The notes under the pieces were generated by a model. The model saw only the letters and a list, made by a program, of their open reading frames with translations. It did not search any database and was not told the origin of the DNA. Of a stretch of 64,000 nt of DNA, positions 7,380 to 16,261 are shown piece by piece. Location of the stretch: positions 1 to 64,000 of the forward strand of contig JAZLCE010000028.1 of assembly GCA_045614025.1 (NCBI GenBank), in the 5' to 3' direction. Position numbers and translations under genes: made by a program. Numbering within the stretch: position 1 is the first letter of the stretch; every line of letters starts with the position of its first letter. Source of the stretch: RGIG4140 sp045614025. Its GTDB lineage: Bacteria; Pseudomonadota; Alphaproteobacteria; CAAHEQ01; UBA3637.

Positions 7380-8146
7380 TAGATAGCCATTGTCATTTAG
7401 GAATTGAGGATTTTAAAACGGATATAGAGGGTTATTTAAAGCGCGCACATGAAGTGGGTGTTTCTCATTTATTAACGGTTGCTTGTGATTATGATCAAAT
7501 AGATGATTTATGCCATATGGCTCAATATCCATCTGTTTACACGGCTTTTGGGATTCATCCAGAAAATGCTTTCAAATTTGATTATGAAAAGGTTAAAGAT
7601 ATTTTTAAGAAATATTCTTTTATTTCAGCTGTTGGAGAGACGGGGTTAGATTATTTTTATAATCCAGAAACCAAGAATTTGCAAATAAAAGTATTTGAAA
7701 AACATATAGAATTGGCTTCTGAAATTCAAAAACCTTTGATTATTCATACAAGAGCTGCAGATGAAGAAACAAAAGCAATTTTATCAAATGCTTATCAAAA
7801 TAATTTATTAAAAAAATCTGGAGTGATGCATTGTTTTTGTGGCTCATATGATTTAGCTAAAACAGCGTTGGATTTGGGATTTTATATTTCTTTTTCTGGT
7901 ATCATAACGTTTAAAAATGCTTCTGATTTACGCGAAATTGCTAAAAAAATACCGCTAGATCGCCTTTTAATTGAAACAGATGCACCATATTTAGCACCCG
8001 TTCCATTCAGGGGAAAACAAAATGAACCAGCATTTGTGGTTAAAACATTGGAATGTTTGGTAAATATAAGAGAAGAAGCCATAGAATTGGTTGAAAAACA
8101 AACAACAAAAAACTTTTTTGATTTATTCGGAGGGAAGGGGGCATGA
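7376..8146 (+). CDS. TatD-family metal-dependent deoxyribonuclease
   Basis: A TIM-barrel amidohydrolase-type nuclease. Metal-binding landmarks in order are DSHCHL (residues 3-8), VGETGLDY with the Glu, IHTR (second His), MHCFCGS (third His) and ETDAPYL with the Asp. Length 256 fits the family. Members act as 3'-5' exonucleases in DNA repair and quality control; the physiological substrate here is not known. It is the usual neighbour of holB in many bacteria. It starts in the ATGA overlap with holB and ends in an ATGA overlap with the following metallo-hydrolase, so the three are translated together. Confidence 0.92.
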   Translation: MIDSHCHLGIEDFKTDIEGYLKRAHEVGVSHLLTVACDYDQIDDLCHMAQYPSVYTAFGIHPENAFKFDYEKVKDIFKKYSFISAVGETGLDYFYNPETKNLQIKVFEKHIELASEIQKPLIIHTRAADEETKAILSNAYQNNLLKKSGVMHCFCGSYDLAKTALDLGFYISFSGIITFKNASDLREIAKKIPLDRLLIETDAPYLAPVPFRGKQNEPAFVVKTLECLVNIREEAIELVEKQTTKNFFDLFGGKGA

Positions 8147-8922
8147 AAGTAAAAATTTTAGGGTGTGGTCCTTCTCATGGTGTTCCATCTTTATCCAGAG
8201 GATTTGGTGAGTGTGATCCATTAGAACCAAAGAATACGCGTTCAAGAACCTCAGCATTGGTCACAACAAATAGTGGTGAAAATATTTTAATTGATACCTC
8301 GCCTGAAGTTCGTTTACAGCTTATTCAAGCTAAAAACCCTAAGATAGATGCTGTTTTATATACGCATAGTCATTATGACCATATGGGTGGGGCTAATGAT
8401 TTGGCTGGCTTTTTAATGGATAGAAAAGAGAAATTGCCAATTTATTTGACAAAAAGAGATTATGAAGAGATAAAAGCACATTTGCATTATTTATTTAGGG
8501 CTGATAATTCGCCTTTTGAAATCCATTTAATTGAGCCATATTGTCCATTTCAAATTGGGGAAACAACAATTATACCTATTTTGCAATATCATGGCATTCA
8601 ACAATCAATTGGTTACCGAATTGATGATTTAGCATATTCAACGGATTTATGCTCCATGGAACCCAAGGGTTTAGAGTTATTAAAAGGCATAAAAACTTGG
8701 ATTTTAGGCGTTGTTAGTTTAGAAAAGCCAGCTTATTTTAAAGGACCTCAAAAACATATTTACTTAAATGAAGCTTTAGAACTGATAAACAAAATTGCTC
8801 CAGAAAATGCCTTTTTAACTCATATGGGGCAAAAGATGGATTATGGGTCATTATGCAATATTTTGCCAGAAAATATTAAACCATGCTTCGATGGTCTGGA
8901 AATTGAAATTTCAGGCAAATGA
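8143..8922 (+). CDS. MBL-fold metallo-hydrolase (PhnP-like)
   Basis: A metallo-beta-lactamase-fold hydrolase. The zinc motif is THSHYDHMGG (HxHxDH), the N-terminal signature is ILGCGPSHGVPS, and a later SxDL (STDLCSM) plus FLTHMGQ supply further ligands. Such genes directly follow tatD in many alphaproteobacteria; characterised relatives are phosphodiesterases (PhnP on cyclic phosphates), but the substrate here is unknown. Length 259. Start overlaps tatD by ATGA. The last codons and the 185 bases beyond are duplicated 750 bp downstream (9659-9857), where the second gene copy is destroyed. Confidence 0.88.
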   Translation: MKVKILGCGPSHGVPSLSRGFGECDPLEPKNTRSRTSALVTTNSGENILIDTSPEVRLQLIQAKNPKIDAVLYTHSHYDHMGGANDLAGFLMDRKEKLPIYLTKRDYEEIKAHLHYLFRADNSPFEIHLIEPYCPFQIGETTIIPILQYHGIQQSIGYRIDDLAYSTDLCSMEPKGLELLKGIKTWILGVVSLEKPAYFKGPQKHIYLNEALELINKIAPENAFLTHMGQKMDYGSLCNILPENIKPCFDGLEIEISGK

Positions 8923-9107
8923 TCATATAAACAGACGTTTGTTAGGGTTAAAAGGGCAGAAATTCGCTTCAAAAATCATCAAAAACACCTCTTTTTTCCT
9001 TGATTTTCAGGCTTTTTGGGGTATTTTTGGTCAATAATCAGAGCGATTTTCAGCCAAATTCTTTTTTGATTTCGATTTAAAATACGACCATATCCTTAAA
9101 ATTTTAT
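8909..9107 (+). repeat. Direct repeat, copy A (end of MBL gene plus downstream)
   Basis: This 199-bp block aligns without gaps to 9659-9857 at an offset of exactly 750 bases. By hand count about 80% of positions agree. It starts in the last codons and stop of the MBL hydrolase and continues into non-coding sequence; the segments around 8971-9010 and 9041-9060 are the best conserved. No reading frame is kept in common after the stop. Confidence 0.75.
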
Positions 9108-9521
9108 ATCAAGAAACGACCTTAATGAAGAAGAATTGATAATAGATAGAAGTAAAATGAAACTGAAGATTTGGATCGCTTATTGAAAACCTTAATTCTT
9201 AAGAAAAACTTTATTTTAAAATTAGATTTATTTGATGAAAAAGAAATTTTATTAATTATATACAGTTATTTTTTTCTTTTATATTTAAATAAAATGATCG
9301 TTAAAATAATAATTAAATTAAATAATTAAAATTTATAAATACTTGATTTTCCTATTCTTTCACTCTTTGTTTTATACATAATATAAATTATGCGACAAAT
9401 ATATTATGAGAGGTGGGCAGTTCAAATAATAAGTTTTTCAAGGATTGAAGCTTAAAGATTTTCTTGGTTGTAACAAATATCTGTGTTTGTTAAAAAATAA
9501 ATATTATTAGTTATTCTTATC

Positions 9522-9672
9522 TTTATATACGCATAGTATTTGTGCGTGACTATCCGGTAAAAATATTTTAATTGATATATCTCTGGAAGAACTGATAAAA
9601 GAAAAAATTAATCTATGTAACTCCCCTTTTAGGATCCATCTTAAAATGAGAGAGGCTATTTCAGGCAAATGA
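9522..9672 (+). pseudogene. Decayed remnants of a second MBL hydrolase gene
   Basis: Short patches resemble the intact gene at 8143-8922: 9522-9537 matches 8355-8370, 9555-9588 matches 8275-8308 with few differences, 9590-9599 resembles 8779-8788, and 9659-9672 matches the gene's last codons and stop. The patches are not in the original order and stops lie in every frame, so this is a scrambled relic rather than a simple truncated copy. It lies in a gene-free kilobase (8923-9974) that otherwise, at 9108-9520, is AT-rich sequence in which I see nothing. Confidence 0.5.
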
Positions 9673-9857
9673 ACGTATAAATAGACGTTTTTTTAAGCTG
9701 ACGGGCTTTAAAATTGCTTCAAAAATCATCAAAAATAGCTCTTTTTTCCTTGATTTTCGGGCTTTTTAGACCATTTTAAGGTAAAAATTACAGCGATTTT
9801 CAGCCAAATTCCTATTTGATTTCGACTTAAACTACGGCCATATCCTTGAAATTTTAT
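9659..9857 (+). repeat. Direct repeat, copy B
   Basis: This is the second copy of the block at 8909-9107, ungapped and about 80% identical by hand count. It begins with the C-terminal codons and stop of the hydrolase, which shows that the duplicated unit included the gene. The level of divergence implies an old tandem duplication. Confidence 0.75.
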
Positions 9858-9921
9858 GTGCAAATGAAACAATAAATAAGAGGTGAAGTAATTAATATAG
9901 TAGATGGAAATATTTCAAAAA

Positions 9922-9954
9922 TAAAAGCCACTATCATAAAGATAATGGCTTTTA
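9922..9954 (-). terminator. Terminator of trxA
   Basis: AAAAGCCA and TGGCTTTT flank a further TATC/GATA pairing, giving a long stem that on the minus strand ends in a T-rich tract, about 20 bases after the trxA stop. Confidence 0.65.
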
Positions 9955-9974
9955 ATAATTTTTTTCTTGATAGA

Positions 9975-10286
9975 TTAAATGTTGCTTTTAATCCAAGAAA
10001 TCAGTTCTGCTTTTAACATTGGACCAGTTTTCTTTGCAACAGGTTTTCCATCTTTAAATAAAATTAATGTTGGTAAACTTTGAATATCCAAAACTTCTGG
10101 CGTATTTGGAGATTCATCAACATCCATTTTATAAACATTAATTTCAGGCATTTCTTCTGAAATTTCAGATACAATAGGGAGCATTTGTCTGCATGGACCA
10201 CACCATGTAGCAAAAAAATCAACCAATACAGGTTTTGATGATTCTGTTACTTTTGAATTAAATTCTACATCATTAATAATTTCCAT
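9975..10286 (-). CDS. trxA: Thioredoxin
   Basis: A cytoplasmic protein-disulfide reductase. The active site is WCGPC (Cys29, Cys32) after the family motif VLVDFFATWCGPC, and the cis-Pro stretch is IQSLPTLILFKDG. The length of 103 is the minimal one-domain form, without a signal peptide. AAAGGAG lies 6 bases before the ATG. In many alphaproteobacteria trxA follows addA; here it is separate, 30 bases after an ankyrin-like gene on the minus strand, and faces the decayed region. Confidence 0.96.
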   Translation of the reverse strand: MEIINDVEFNSKVTESSKPVLVDFFATWCGPCRQMLPIVSEISEEMPEINVYKMDVDESPNTPEVLDIQSLPTLILFKDGKPVAKKTGPMLKAELISWIKSNI

Positions 10287-10316
10287 AAGTATCTCCTTTC
10301 CTAAATGTTGAATAAA

Positions 10317-11063
10317 TTACTCCCCTTCCCTTATATGTTGTTTCTGAGAAACAGGGAGTGGGTTTGATTTGATCTTTTTTATTTTTAAAATATTATTTTT
10401 CATCTCTTTGTCAAGATCATTAATCCCAATATTTTCATATGAATTAGGTTCAATTTTATCAATCATTGTTTGAAGAACATCTTTTAATTCAGAACTTTTT
10501 TTGGTTAAAATCTTTTCTAAATCTTCAGGCGTATCAATTAACCCAGAAAATCTGTTATATTTTAAGTTGGATGAATAAGATTGTTCACCTTGAACAGTAT
10601 ATTGTTGAATTACAGAAACCATTACATCAATGGCGGTTTGCCCATTTTTATTTTTTGAATTAAAATCAATACCTTGAGCTTTTAATGAGGCAATAACCTT
10701 CTTATTTAAAGGAGAGGATGCAATTAAATAAAAACCAGCATGTTCTCCTTTTTGGTTTTTGCTTGCAAATGAATAACCTGCTTTTCCCATTTCTGTTATC
10801 AATCTTGGTGATAAACGACCAAAATAAGCTAAATAATCACCTAAACGGTAGTCAGATTCAAGTGTTGGATTTAAATCGCAATTGCGTTTTTTTAATAAAT
10901 CAACAACAGAAAAATCAAAATTTGATCTGCCAATTAATTTTCTTAAAACAGGAACAACTAACTCTTTTGAAATGGGTTTTGTTGATTGACCTAAAACTTT
11001 TTTAATTTCTGTGAGAGACTTTGTATCAATAGCCTTTCTTAATAATTTTTCTTCTTTTGTCAT
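10317..11063 (-). CDS. Ankyrin-like repeat protein (248 aa)
   Basis: The ATG at 11063 is preferred because GGAGGA stands 10 bases upstream; an in-frame ATG at 11081 has no ribosome site and would contain that sequence within the gene. There is no signal peptide. Degenerate ankyrin-type helices are visible, for example VLRKLIGRSNFDFSVVDLLKKRNCDLN and ASLKAQGIDFNSKNKNGQTAIDVM. The Lys-rich C-terminal 60 residues look coiled. It precedes trxA by 30 bases. Ankyrin proteins in host-associated alphaproteobacteria are often secreted effectors, but nothing in this sequence proves secretion. Confidence 0.6.
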   Translation of the reverse strand: MTKEEKLLRKAIDTKSLTEIKKVLGQSTKPISKELVVPVLRKLIGRSNFDFSVVDLLKKRNCDLNPTLESDYRLGDYLAYFGRLSPRLITEMGKAGYSFASKNQKGEHAGFYLIASSPLNKKVIASLKAQGIDFNSKNKNGQTAIDVMVSVIQQYTVQGEQSYSSNLKYNRFSGLIDTPEDLEKILTKKSSELKDVLQTMIDKIEPNSYENIGINDLDKEMKNNILKIKKIKSNPLPVSQKQHIREGE

Positions 11064-11129
11064 AAATATATCTTCCTCCATTTATGAAAGCATTTTATAT
11101 ATAGCAAGGATATGATATAAATGTCAATA

Positions 11130-12167
11130 TTAATTATCCATTGTGTCCAATGGCCAGCGAGGTCTTGCCTTAAAGTCAAAAGAATCTGTTTTGCCTTTTA
11201 AGAAACGTTCCATTCCAGCCCATGCAATCATCACGCCATTATCAGTGCATAATCCAATAGGAGGAGCAGAAAAAATAAGGTTATTTTTATCTGCAAGGTT
11301 TTGAAGCATTTCTCTAACGGCTAAATTAGCAGCAACCCCTCCTGCAACAACCATATCTTTAGCATTTGGATATTCTTTTTTAAAGATTTCAATCGCATGA
11401 GTTAAACGATCTTCCATTTGTTTAACAACTGCTGTTTGGAAAGAGGCACATATATCTTTTTTATCTTGATCTGTTATATTTTCTAATTTTTCAATAGCAA
11501 CACGAACAGCAGTTTTTAAGCCAGAAAATGAAAAGTCGCACCCTTCGCGTCCTTTCATTGGAACTGGAAACTTGAATTTTTTAGGATTTCCTTCTTTAGC
11601 TTGTTTTTCAACATTAGGGCCCCCTGGATATCCAATTTGAAGCATTTTGGCAACCTTATCAAAGGCTTCTCCTGCTGAATCATCAATTGTGCCGCCCAGT
11701 TTTTTATATTTACCAACATCTTCAACAATTAAAACTTGGCAATGTCCGCCTGATGTTAACAATAAAAGGTAAGGAAATTGAACTGGATGGGATAACCGAG
11801 CGGTTAAAGAATGGCCTTCTAAATGATTAACGGCGATAAAAGGCAAATTATGGGAAAGTGCAATGGTTTTGGCTGTCATCACTCCCACTAAAACACCGCC
11901 AATTAATCCTGGGCCACCAGCAACGGCAACGCCAGATAAGTCTTTAAATGTTTTATTCGCTTTTTGCATTAATTCATTAATTAATAAATCGCATTTTTCA
12001 AGATGCGCACGTGCTGCAATTTCAGGCACAACGCCACCAAATCTGCGGTGTTCATCATATTGTGACCAAACAATAGAGGCCAATATTTCCTTTTTGTCAT
12101 TCACAAGTGCACATGCTGTTTCATCACAGCTGCTTTCAATGCCCAAAATTATTTTTTCAGTTGACAT
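11130..12167 (-). CDS. tsaD: tRNA N6-threonylcarbamoyladenosine transferase TsaD
   Basis: TsaD transfers the threonylcarbamoyl group to A37 of tRNAs that read ANN codons. It opens with the family motif ILGIESSCDETA, has the metal-binding His115 and His119 in HLEGH, the GGHCQ motif, VAGGVAANLAVR, and the C-terminal CTDNGVMIAW Asp. The length of 345 is normal. Its partner tsaE lies at 14844 in this window. The start overlaps the Smr gene by 19 bases, so it is cotranscribed with the Tim44-mltA-smr block. Confidence 0.97.
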   Translation of the reverse strand: MSTEKIILGIESSCDETACALVNDKKEILASIVWSQYDEHRRFGGVVPEIAARAHLEKCDLLINELMQKANKTFKDLSGVAVAGGPGLIGGVLVGVMTAKTIALSHNLPFIAVNHLEGHSLTARLSHPVQFPYLLLLTSGGHCQVLIVEDVGKYKKLGGTIDDSAGEAFDKVAKMLQIGYPGGPNVEKQAKEGNPKKFKFPVPMKGREGCDFSFSGLKTAVRVAIEKLENITDQDKKDICASFQTAVVKQMEDRLTHAIEIFKKEYPNAKDMVVAGGVAANLAVREMLQNLADKNNLIFSAPPIGLCTDNGVMIAWAGMERFLKGKTDSFDFKARPRWPLDTMDN

Positions 12168-12568
12168 TTTTTTATTCCTTTTTCTTTTTTGAGATAAAGA
12201 CGGATTGCTCCCCCTTCATTTTCAATTTCATATCTTGAAATTTTTTCTTTAAATTTATCAGTTTCAAACCAAAAAGAGATTTCTTTTTTAATTTTCCCCT
12301 CGCCTTTTAAACCCTTTCCAGTGATAATTAAAATAGATTTAGACGATAAAGCAAAATGAAGATTAATGAATTTTAAAACAGTTGTATATGCTTCTTGCAA
12401 GGTTAATCCATGCAAATCAAGGATATAAGAAAGCTGTTTTTCTGGTCTTGGTTTAATTTTTAAGCGCTCTTTTAAAACAGGCTTAACGCGTTCACCCCCC
12501 TTTTTTTGTTTCAGGGGCTTGATAGAAGAAATAAACAATGACCAATAAGCTAAATCTTCTTCTGTCAT
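12149..12568 (-). CDS. Smr-domain protein
   Basis: The start at 12568 lies one base after the mltA stop; a longer frame from 12604 runs back into mltA and is unlikely. After a basic N-terminal half (residues 1-55), the Smr domain shows YILDLHGLTLQEA (DLHG motif), IITGKGLKGEG and the C-terminal GGAIRLYLKK. Small Smr proteins are nucleic-acid-binding, often nickase-like; in this lineage the exact role is unknown. The mltA-smr pairing is a recurrent alphaproteobacterial arrangement. Length 139. Confidence 0.85.
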   Translation of the reverse strand: MTEEDLAYWSLFISSIKPLKQKKGGERVKPVLKERLKIKPRPEKQLSYILDLHGLTLQEAYTTVLKFINLHFALSSKSILIITGKGLKGEGKIKKEISFWFETDKFKEKISRYEIENEGGAIRLYLKKEKGIKKCQLKK

Positions 12569-12569
12569 T

Positions 12570-13601
12570 TTAATCTTTCGGTAATAACAAATAATAAGAT
12601 CCAATGCTTTTCATGCGCCCAGCTTTTTCAAAAGCAACCTCGCCATGACCCCAGAAATAGTCTGCTCGAATGCCTCCCTTGATGGCGCTACCAATATCTT
12701 GAGCAATAACAAGCTTTTGAATATTATAACCATTTGGGTCTTTTGTGTTTAACCACATCGGCGTATTCAATGGAATAAAGTTTTTATCAACGGCTACAGA
12801 GCGTTCTGGTGTTAAAACAACGCCAGCTGCCCCATAAGGAGAATCCCCTTTTGTTTCTTTAAAGAAAATAAATCGAGGATTTTTTGCCATTAGCTTTCTT
12901 GCTTTTTCAGGGTTTGCTTGCAACCATTTTTTCATGGATGGCATGGAATAAGAAGGCAAATCAACATCATAATCTTTTAAAATTTGACTAAGCTTTTTAA
13001 AATCACGCGCATTGTTGCCAGCATAGCCTAGTTTTATTTCGCCATCAGGTGTGATTAAACGCCCTGAGCCTTGAATATGCAATATAAATAATTCAACAGG
13101 ATCATCGGCCCAAGCAAGAATTGGAGCATCAATCCCCTCTTCTTCTATTTCTTCTCGTTCAGGATATTTCTTGCCATTTTTATATCCTTTAGGCAACCCA
13201 TAAATTGGAATTTGACTGGAACTTGTTCGTTTAAGGGTTCCAGTTAATTCCGCTTCGTAATAGCCCGTAATCGTGCCTGTTTTTTGGCCATATGAAATCA
13301 CTTGATAAGGATTAAGTGTTTTTTCAAAATAAGCTTTGATTTCATCAGATGAGGCATATCTATATTGAGGCAAATTTTTGCAAAATCCAGAAAACATTTT
13401 GATTGGCTTTTTGCAAGAGGCAATCATACCTGGCATTGCTTCTTTTAAATTATCTTCTTCCCATCCATTTAATTCAGAAAAGGAAACTTGTTTTAATTTA
13501 AAGGATCGTCCTTGAGAAAGCGAATGCGTTGAAGTGCACCCAGTTATAATTAAGGAAGCTGTGAAAAATAAAATACTGGCAAAAGACATGTTTTTAACCA
13601 T
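12570..13601 (-). CDS. mltA: MltA-family lytic murein transglycosylase (lipoprotein)
   Basis: The start at 13601 is chosen because GGAG lies 6 bases before it and the sequence then begins with a lipoprotein signal (ASLIITGC). Longer frames have neither. The MltA barrel domain shows ITGYYEAEL, FILHIQGSGR, LGYAGNN, YGAAGVVLTPERSVAVD and the 3D domain at the end with LVIAQDIGSAIKGGIRADYFWG, including the catalytic Asp of QDIG. It is an outer-membrane enzyme that cleaves glycan strands. Length 343. The start overlaps the Tim44 gene by 8 bases. Confidence 0.95.
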   Translation of the reverse strand: MVKNMSFASILFFTASLIITGCTSTHSLSQGRSFKLKQVSFSELNGWEEDNLKEAMPGMIASCKKPIKMFSGFCKNLPQYRYASSDEIKAYFEKTLNPYQVISYGQKTGTITGYYEAELTGTLKRTSSSQIPIYGLPKGYKNGKKYPEREEIEEEGIDAPILAWADDPVELFILHIQGSGRLITPDGEIKLGYAGNNARDFKKLSQILKDYDVDLPSYSMPSMKKWLQANPEKARKLMAKNPRFIFFKETKGDSPYGAAGVVLTPERSVAVDKNFIPLNTPMWLNTKDPNGYNIQKLVIAQDIGSAIKGGIRADYFWGHGEVAFEKAGRMKSIGSYYLLLPKD

Positions 13602-14190
13602 AGATAGCTCCGCTTTTTGTTGCGCTAACAACCCATTTTGTTTTATTTTTGCGTTTAAATGTCCATGTATCAGTGACAGTAGCAACGCTCATTTCATCCC
13701 CTTCAATCACTTTCCCTTCTGCATCTTTTAAAAGATTGATTTGTTCTGTTACAAATTGAACTGTTACTTCTTCTTTATTTAAAGATTTATTCAAAATTTT
13801 AACTGAATCAAAACAAATGAGTGAAAAATCAACAATATGTTTTTTTTCTTTTCTATCCAAAACTTCTTTTTCAAAAACAGAATAAAGTTCTGGTATTAAA
13901 AGTTTTTTAAGACTTGCAACATCTCCTTTTGTAAAAGAATCTGTGATCAATTGAAAAGCCAGTTTTGCATTGGCTAAAAATGTTTCTTCGCTAAATTCTT
14001 TAATGGATTTTTTCGATTGGTCAATTAAATTCATTTCAATTATTTCACCGGTTTGTTCTGAAATAAATCTGATTTTTCCTGGAATTTGCCCTCTGTTTCT
14101 TTTTTTTGAAGCAGGAGTATCCGTGTGTTTAAATAACATAAATCCTAAAACAAGAACAATACCTAATAAAACAATATTTTCAAATGACAT
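13594..14190 (-). CDS. Tim44-like domain protein (TimA)
   Basis: One N-terminal transmembrane segment (residues 4-19, IVLLGIVLVLGFMLF) is followed by a charged linker and a Tim44-like domain at about 70-195 (NAKLAFQLITDSFTKGDVASLKKLLIPELYSVFEK...TDTWTFKRKNKTKWVVSA). Bacterial Tim44 homologues are inner-membrane proteins of alphaproteobacteria, related to the mitochondrial import motor subunit; their bacterial role is not settled. It is followed by mltA with an 8-base overlap and stands opposite secB, as in other alphaproteobacteria. Length 198. Confidence 0.9.
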   Translation of the reverse strand: MSFENIVLLGIVLVLGFMLFKHTDTPASKKRNRGQIPGKIRFISEQTGEIIEMNLIDQSKKSIKEFSEETFLANAKLAFQLITDSFTKGDVASLKKLLIPELYSVFEKEVLDRKEKKHIVDFSLICFDSVKILNKSLNKEEVTVQFVTEQINLLKDAEGKVIEGDEMSVATVTDTWTFKRKNKTKWVVSATKSGAIYG

Positions 14191-14282
14191 ATATTTTTCC
14201 TTTACATCTTAAAAAAACGCGCGTATAAACATTATTGTAATATAACCTAAAAATTGATTTTATTTCAAGAGGAATTTTAAAA

Positions 14283-14756
14283 ATGACTAAAAACGAGACA
14301 CAAAATACACCAAGCATTCAAGTAAATGCTCAATACATCAAAGACTTATCATTTGAAGCCCCAGGTATGCCTCAAATTTTAACAGAAATCACAGCTGCTC
14401 CAGAAATTAACGTAAATGTTGATATTCAAGTTTCTAAAACAAATCAAGAAAATATGTTTACAGTTGAATTAAATGCAAAAGCTGCAGCTCAAACAGTTGA
14501 TTCAAAAAAACCTGTTTTCATTTGTGATTTAACATATGGTGCTTTAGTAACATTAAATGTGCCACAAGAACATGTTGAACCAGTGTTATTAGTTGAAATT
14601 CCACACTTATTGTTCCCATATGTGCGCTCAATTGTTTCAAATACAACAAGAGAAGCAGGATTACCTCCTCTTCAAATTAATCCAATTGACTTTGCTGGTC
14701 TTTATCAAGCAAAAATTCAACAAATTCAAGCTCAAAAAGAAGCTGAAGGTAAATAA
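14283..14756 (+). CDS. secB: Protein-export chaperone SecB
   Basis: SecB is a tetrameric cytoplasmic chaperone that holds preproteins unfolded and hands them to SecA. Family landmarks are NAQYIKDLSFEAP, the strand ISVNVDIQ-like segment VNVDIQVSKTN, and PHLLFPYVRSIVSNTTREAGLPPLQINPIDFAGLY. The length of 157 is typical. AAGAGGAA precedes the ATG. It is divergent from the Tim44 gene and has its own terminator, so it is probably monocistronic. It serves the many exported lipoproteins and autotransporters of this window. Confidence 0.97.
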   Translation: MTKNETQNTPSIQVNAQYIKDLSFEAPGMPQILTEITAAPEINVNVDIQVSKTNQENMFTVELNAKAAAQTVDSKKPVFICDLTYGALVTLNVPQEHVEPVLLVEIPHLLFPYVRSIVSNTTREAGLPPLQINPIDFAGLYQAKIQQIQAQKEAEGK

Positions 14757-14769
14757 GGATATTTTTAAT

Positions 14770-14808
14770 AAAAAAAGGCAAAAAAGCTTGCTTTTTTGTC
14801 TTTTTTTC
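14770..14808 (+). terminator. Terminator of secB
   Basis: CAAAAAAG and CTTTTTTG form a stem around a four-base loop, extended by GG/TC pairs and A/T tracts, ending in seven T. Confidence 0.75.
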
Positions 14809-14843
14809 ATTTATGCTGAATAAGCTTATATGGGGATAAACAA

Positions 14844-15260
14844 ATGCAACAATTCATTTCAAAAAACGAGCAAGAAACCATTAAAATTGCAGCACAAATT
14901 GCTAAAACTGCTGAAGCAGGAACAGTGTTTGCACTTTATGGAACATTAGGAGCTGGCAAAAGTGCTTTTTGCCGAGGATTTATTCAATCTTTGTGCCCAA
15001 ATGTGAAAGATGTTCCCAGCCCAACGTTTACAATTTTGCAAACATATGAAGCGAAGGGTTTTGATATTTATCATTTTGATATGTATCGTTTAAAACAAGA
15101 AGATGAAGCTTTTGAAATTGGAATTGAAGATGCATTTGTTGAGGGCGTTAGCCTTATTGAATGGCCAGAAAAAATTGGTTCATTATTGCCTAAAAATGCC
15201 ATTAAAATCACTATATTAATTCAAGAAGATCAATCAAGATTAATCACCATTGAGGAGTAA
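14844..15260 (+). CDS. tsaE: tRNA threonylcarbamoyladenosine biosynthesis ATPase TsaE
   Basis: The ATPase partner of TsaD and TsaB in t6A37 formation. The Walker A loop is GTLGAGKS (Lys39), followed by the family motif SPTFTILQTYE and HFDMYRL, and the C-terminal IEWPEKIGSLLP. Length 138. It opens the alphaproteobacterial tsaE-amgK-murU-addB-addA operon; the next start is three bases away. TsaB is not in the window. Confidence 0.96.
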   Translation: MQQFISKNEQETIKIAAQIAKTAEAGTVFALYGTLGAGKSAFCRGFIQSLCPNVKDVPSPTFTILQTYEAKGFDIYHFDMYRLKQEDEAFEIGIEDAFVEGVSLIEWPEKIGSLLPKNAIKITILIQEDQSRLITIEE

Positions 15261-15263
15261 AAA

Positions 15264-16259
15264 ATGTCTATGTCTGAAAATTATGCTCTTGAAAGTTTTT
15301 TAAAAAATGCAGGGTGGAATACCGCAAAAAAAAGTTTGCTTGCACATGATGCTTCTTTTAGATGGTATGATCGTCTTGAAAAAGAAACAGGCGAAACAAT
15401 GGTTTTGATGAATGCTCCAGTTGGAAAAGAAAATCCAGCACAATTTGTTTTTGTTGATGAATTATTAGAAGATATTGGTTTAAAAGTTCCGCATATCTTT
15501 CATAGAGATCTTGAAAATGGTTTTTTATTATTAGAAGATTTTGGAGATGATACATTCACAAAGCTGATTAATAAAGGATATGATGAAAAAGAGCTTTATA
15601 GACAAGCCATTCAATCTTTAATTCATTTGCAAAAAAAAGTTTCATCTAATCAAGGATTAAAAGAATATGATTGGGATTTAATGTTATTTGAAGCATCCCT
15701 CCTGCCCCTTTGGTATATTAAATATGTTGTTAAAAAAGAATTATCTCAAGAAGAGATGTCTGAGTTTGAAGAGATTTGGAAAGAACTTTATGAAAAAATT
15801 AAAAAGGTTCCAAATACATTAGTGTTGCTTGATTATCATGTTGATAATTTAATGATCACGAAATCAGGTGATTGTGGATTACTTGACTTTCAAGATGCGC
15901 GCTTTGGGCCAGTTACCTATGACTTGGCATCCTTACTTGAAGATGCAAGACGCGAAGTAAAGCAAGAAATTCAAGATGAAATGCTTGAGTTATATTTTAA
16001 TGAATTACCTGATTTTAACACAAAAGAGTTTAAAGAAGCCTATCCATTAATGGCTGTTCAACGACATACAAAAGTGATTGGGATTTTTGTTCGCTTGTTT
16101 GTGAGAGATAACAAAAATCGTTATTTAAAACATATCCCTTTTGTTTGGTCTTTATTGGAAAAGCATTTAGATAACCCATTATTATTAAAATATAAAAATT
16201 GGCTTGATAAACATGTTCCACATGATATTCGATCCAAAGTTCCCTTTCAAGAGGATTAA
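15264..16259 (+). CDS. amgK: Cell-wall amino-sugar kinase AmgK (APH fold)
   Basis: An aminoglycoside-phosphotransferase-fold kinase. Residues 190-212 read LVLLDYHVDNLMI and GLLDFQDARFGPVTYDLASLL, the catalytic loop (HxxN) and Mg-binding Asp. Its position directly before a MurU-type uridylyltransferase matches the peptidoglycan-recycling pair in which AmgK phosphorylates MurNAc and GlcNAc at C1. Length 331. GAGGAG lies 6 bases before ATG. Assignment to AmgK relies on fold plus neighbour. Confidence 0.87.
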   Translation: MSMSENYALESFLKNAGWNTAKKSLLAHDASFRWYDRLEKETGETMVLMNAPVGKENPAQFVFVDELLEDIGLKVPHIFHRDLENGFLLLEDFGDDTFTKLINKGYDEKELYRQAIQSLIHLQKKVSSNQGLKEYDWDLMLFEASLLPLWYIKYVVKKELSQEEMSEFEEIWKELYEKIKKVPNTLVLLDYHVDNLMITKSGDCGLLDFQDARFGPVTYDLASLLEDARREVKQEIQDEMLELYFNELPDFNTKEFKEAYPLMAVQRHTKVIGIFVRLFVRDNKNRYLKHIPFVWSLLEKHLDNPLLLKYKNWLDKHVPHDIRSKVPFQED

Positions 16260-16261
16260 AA

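Noticed and set aside
8843..9037. 64-codon reading frame over the end of the MBL gene
   Set aside because: It overlaps the hydrolase in another frame and is not conserved in the second copy of the repeat.
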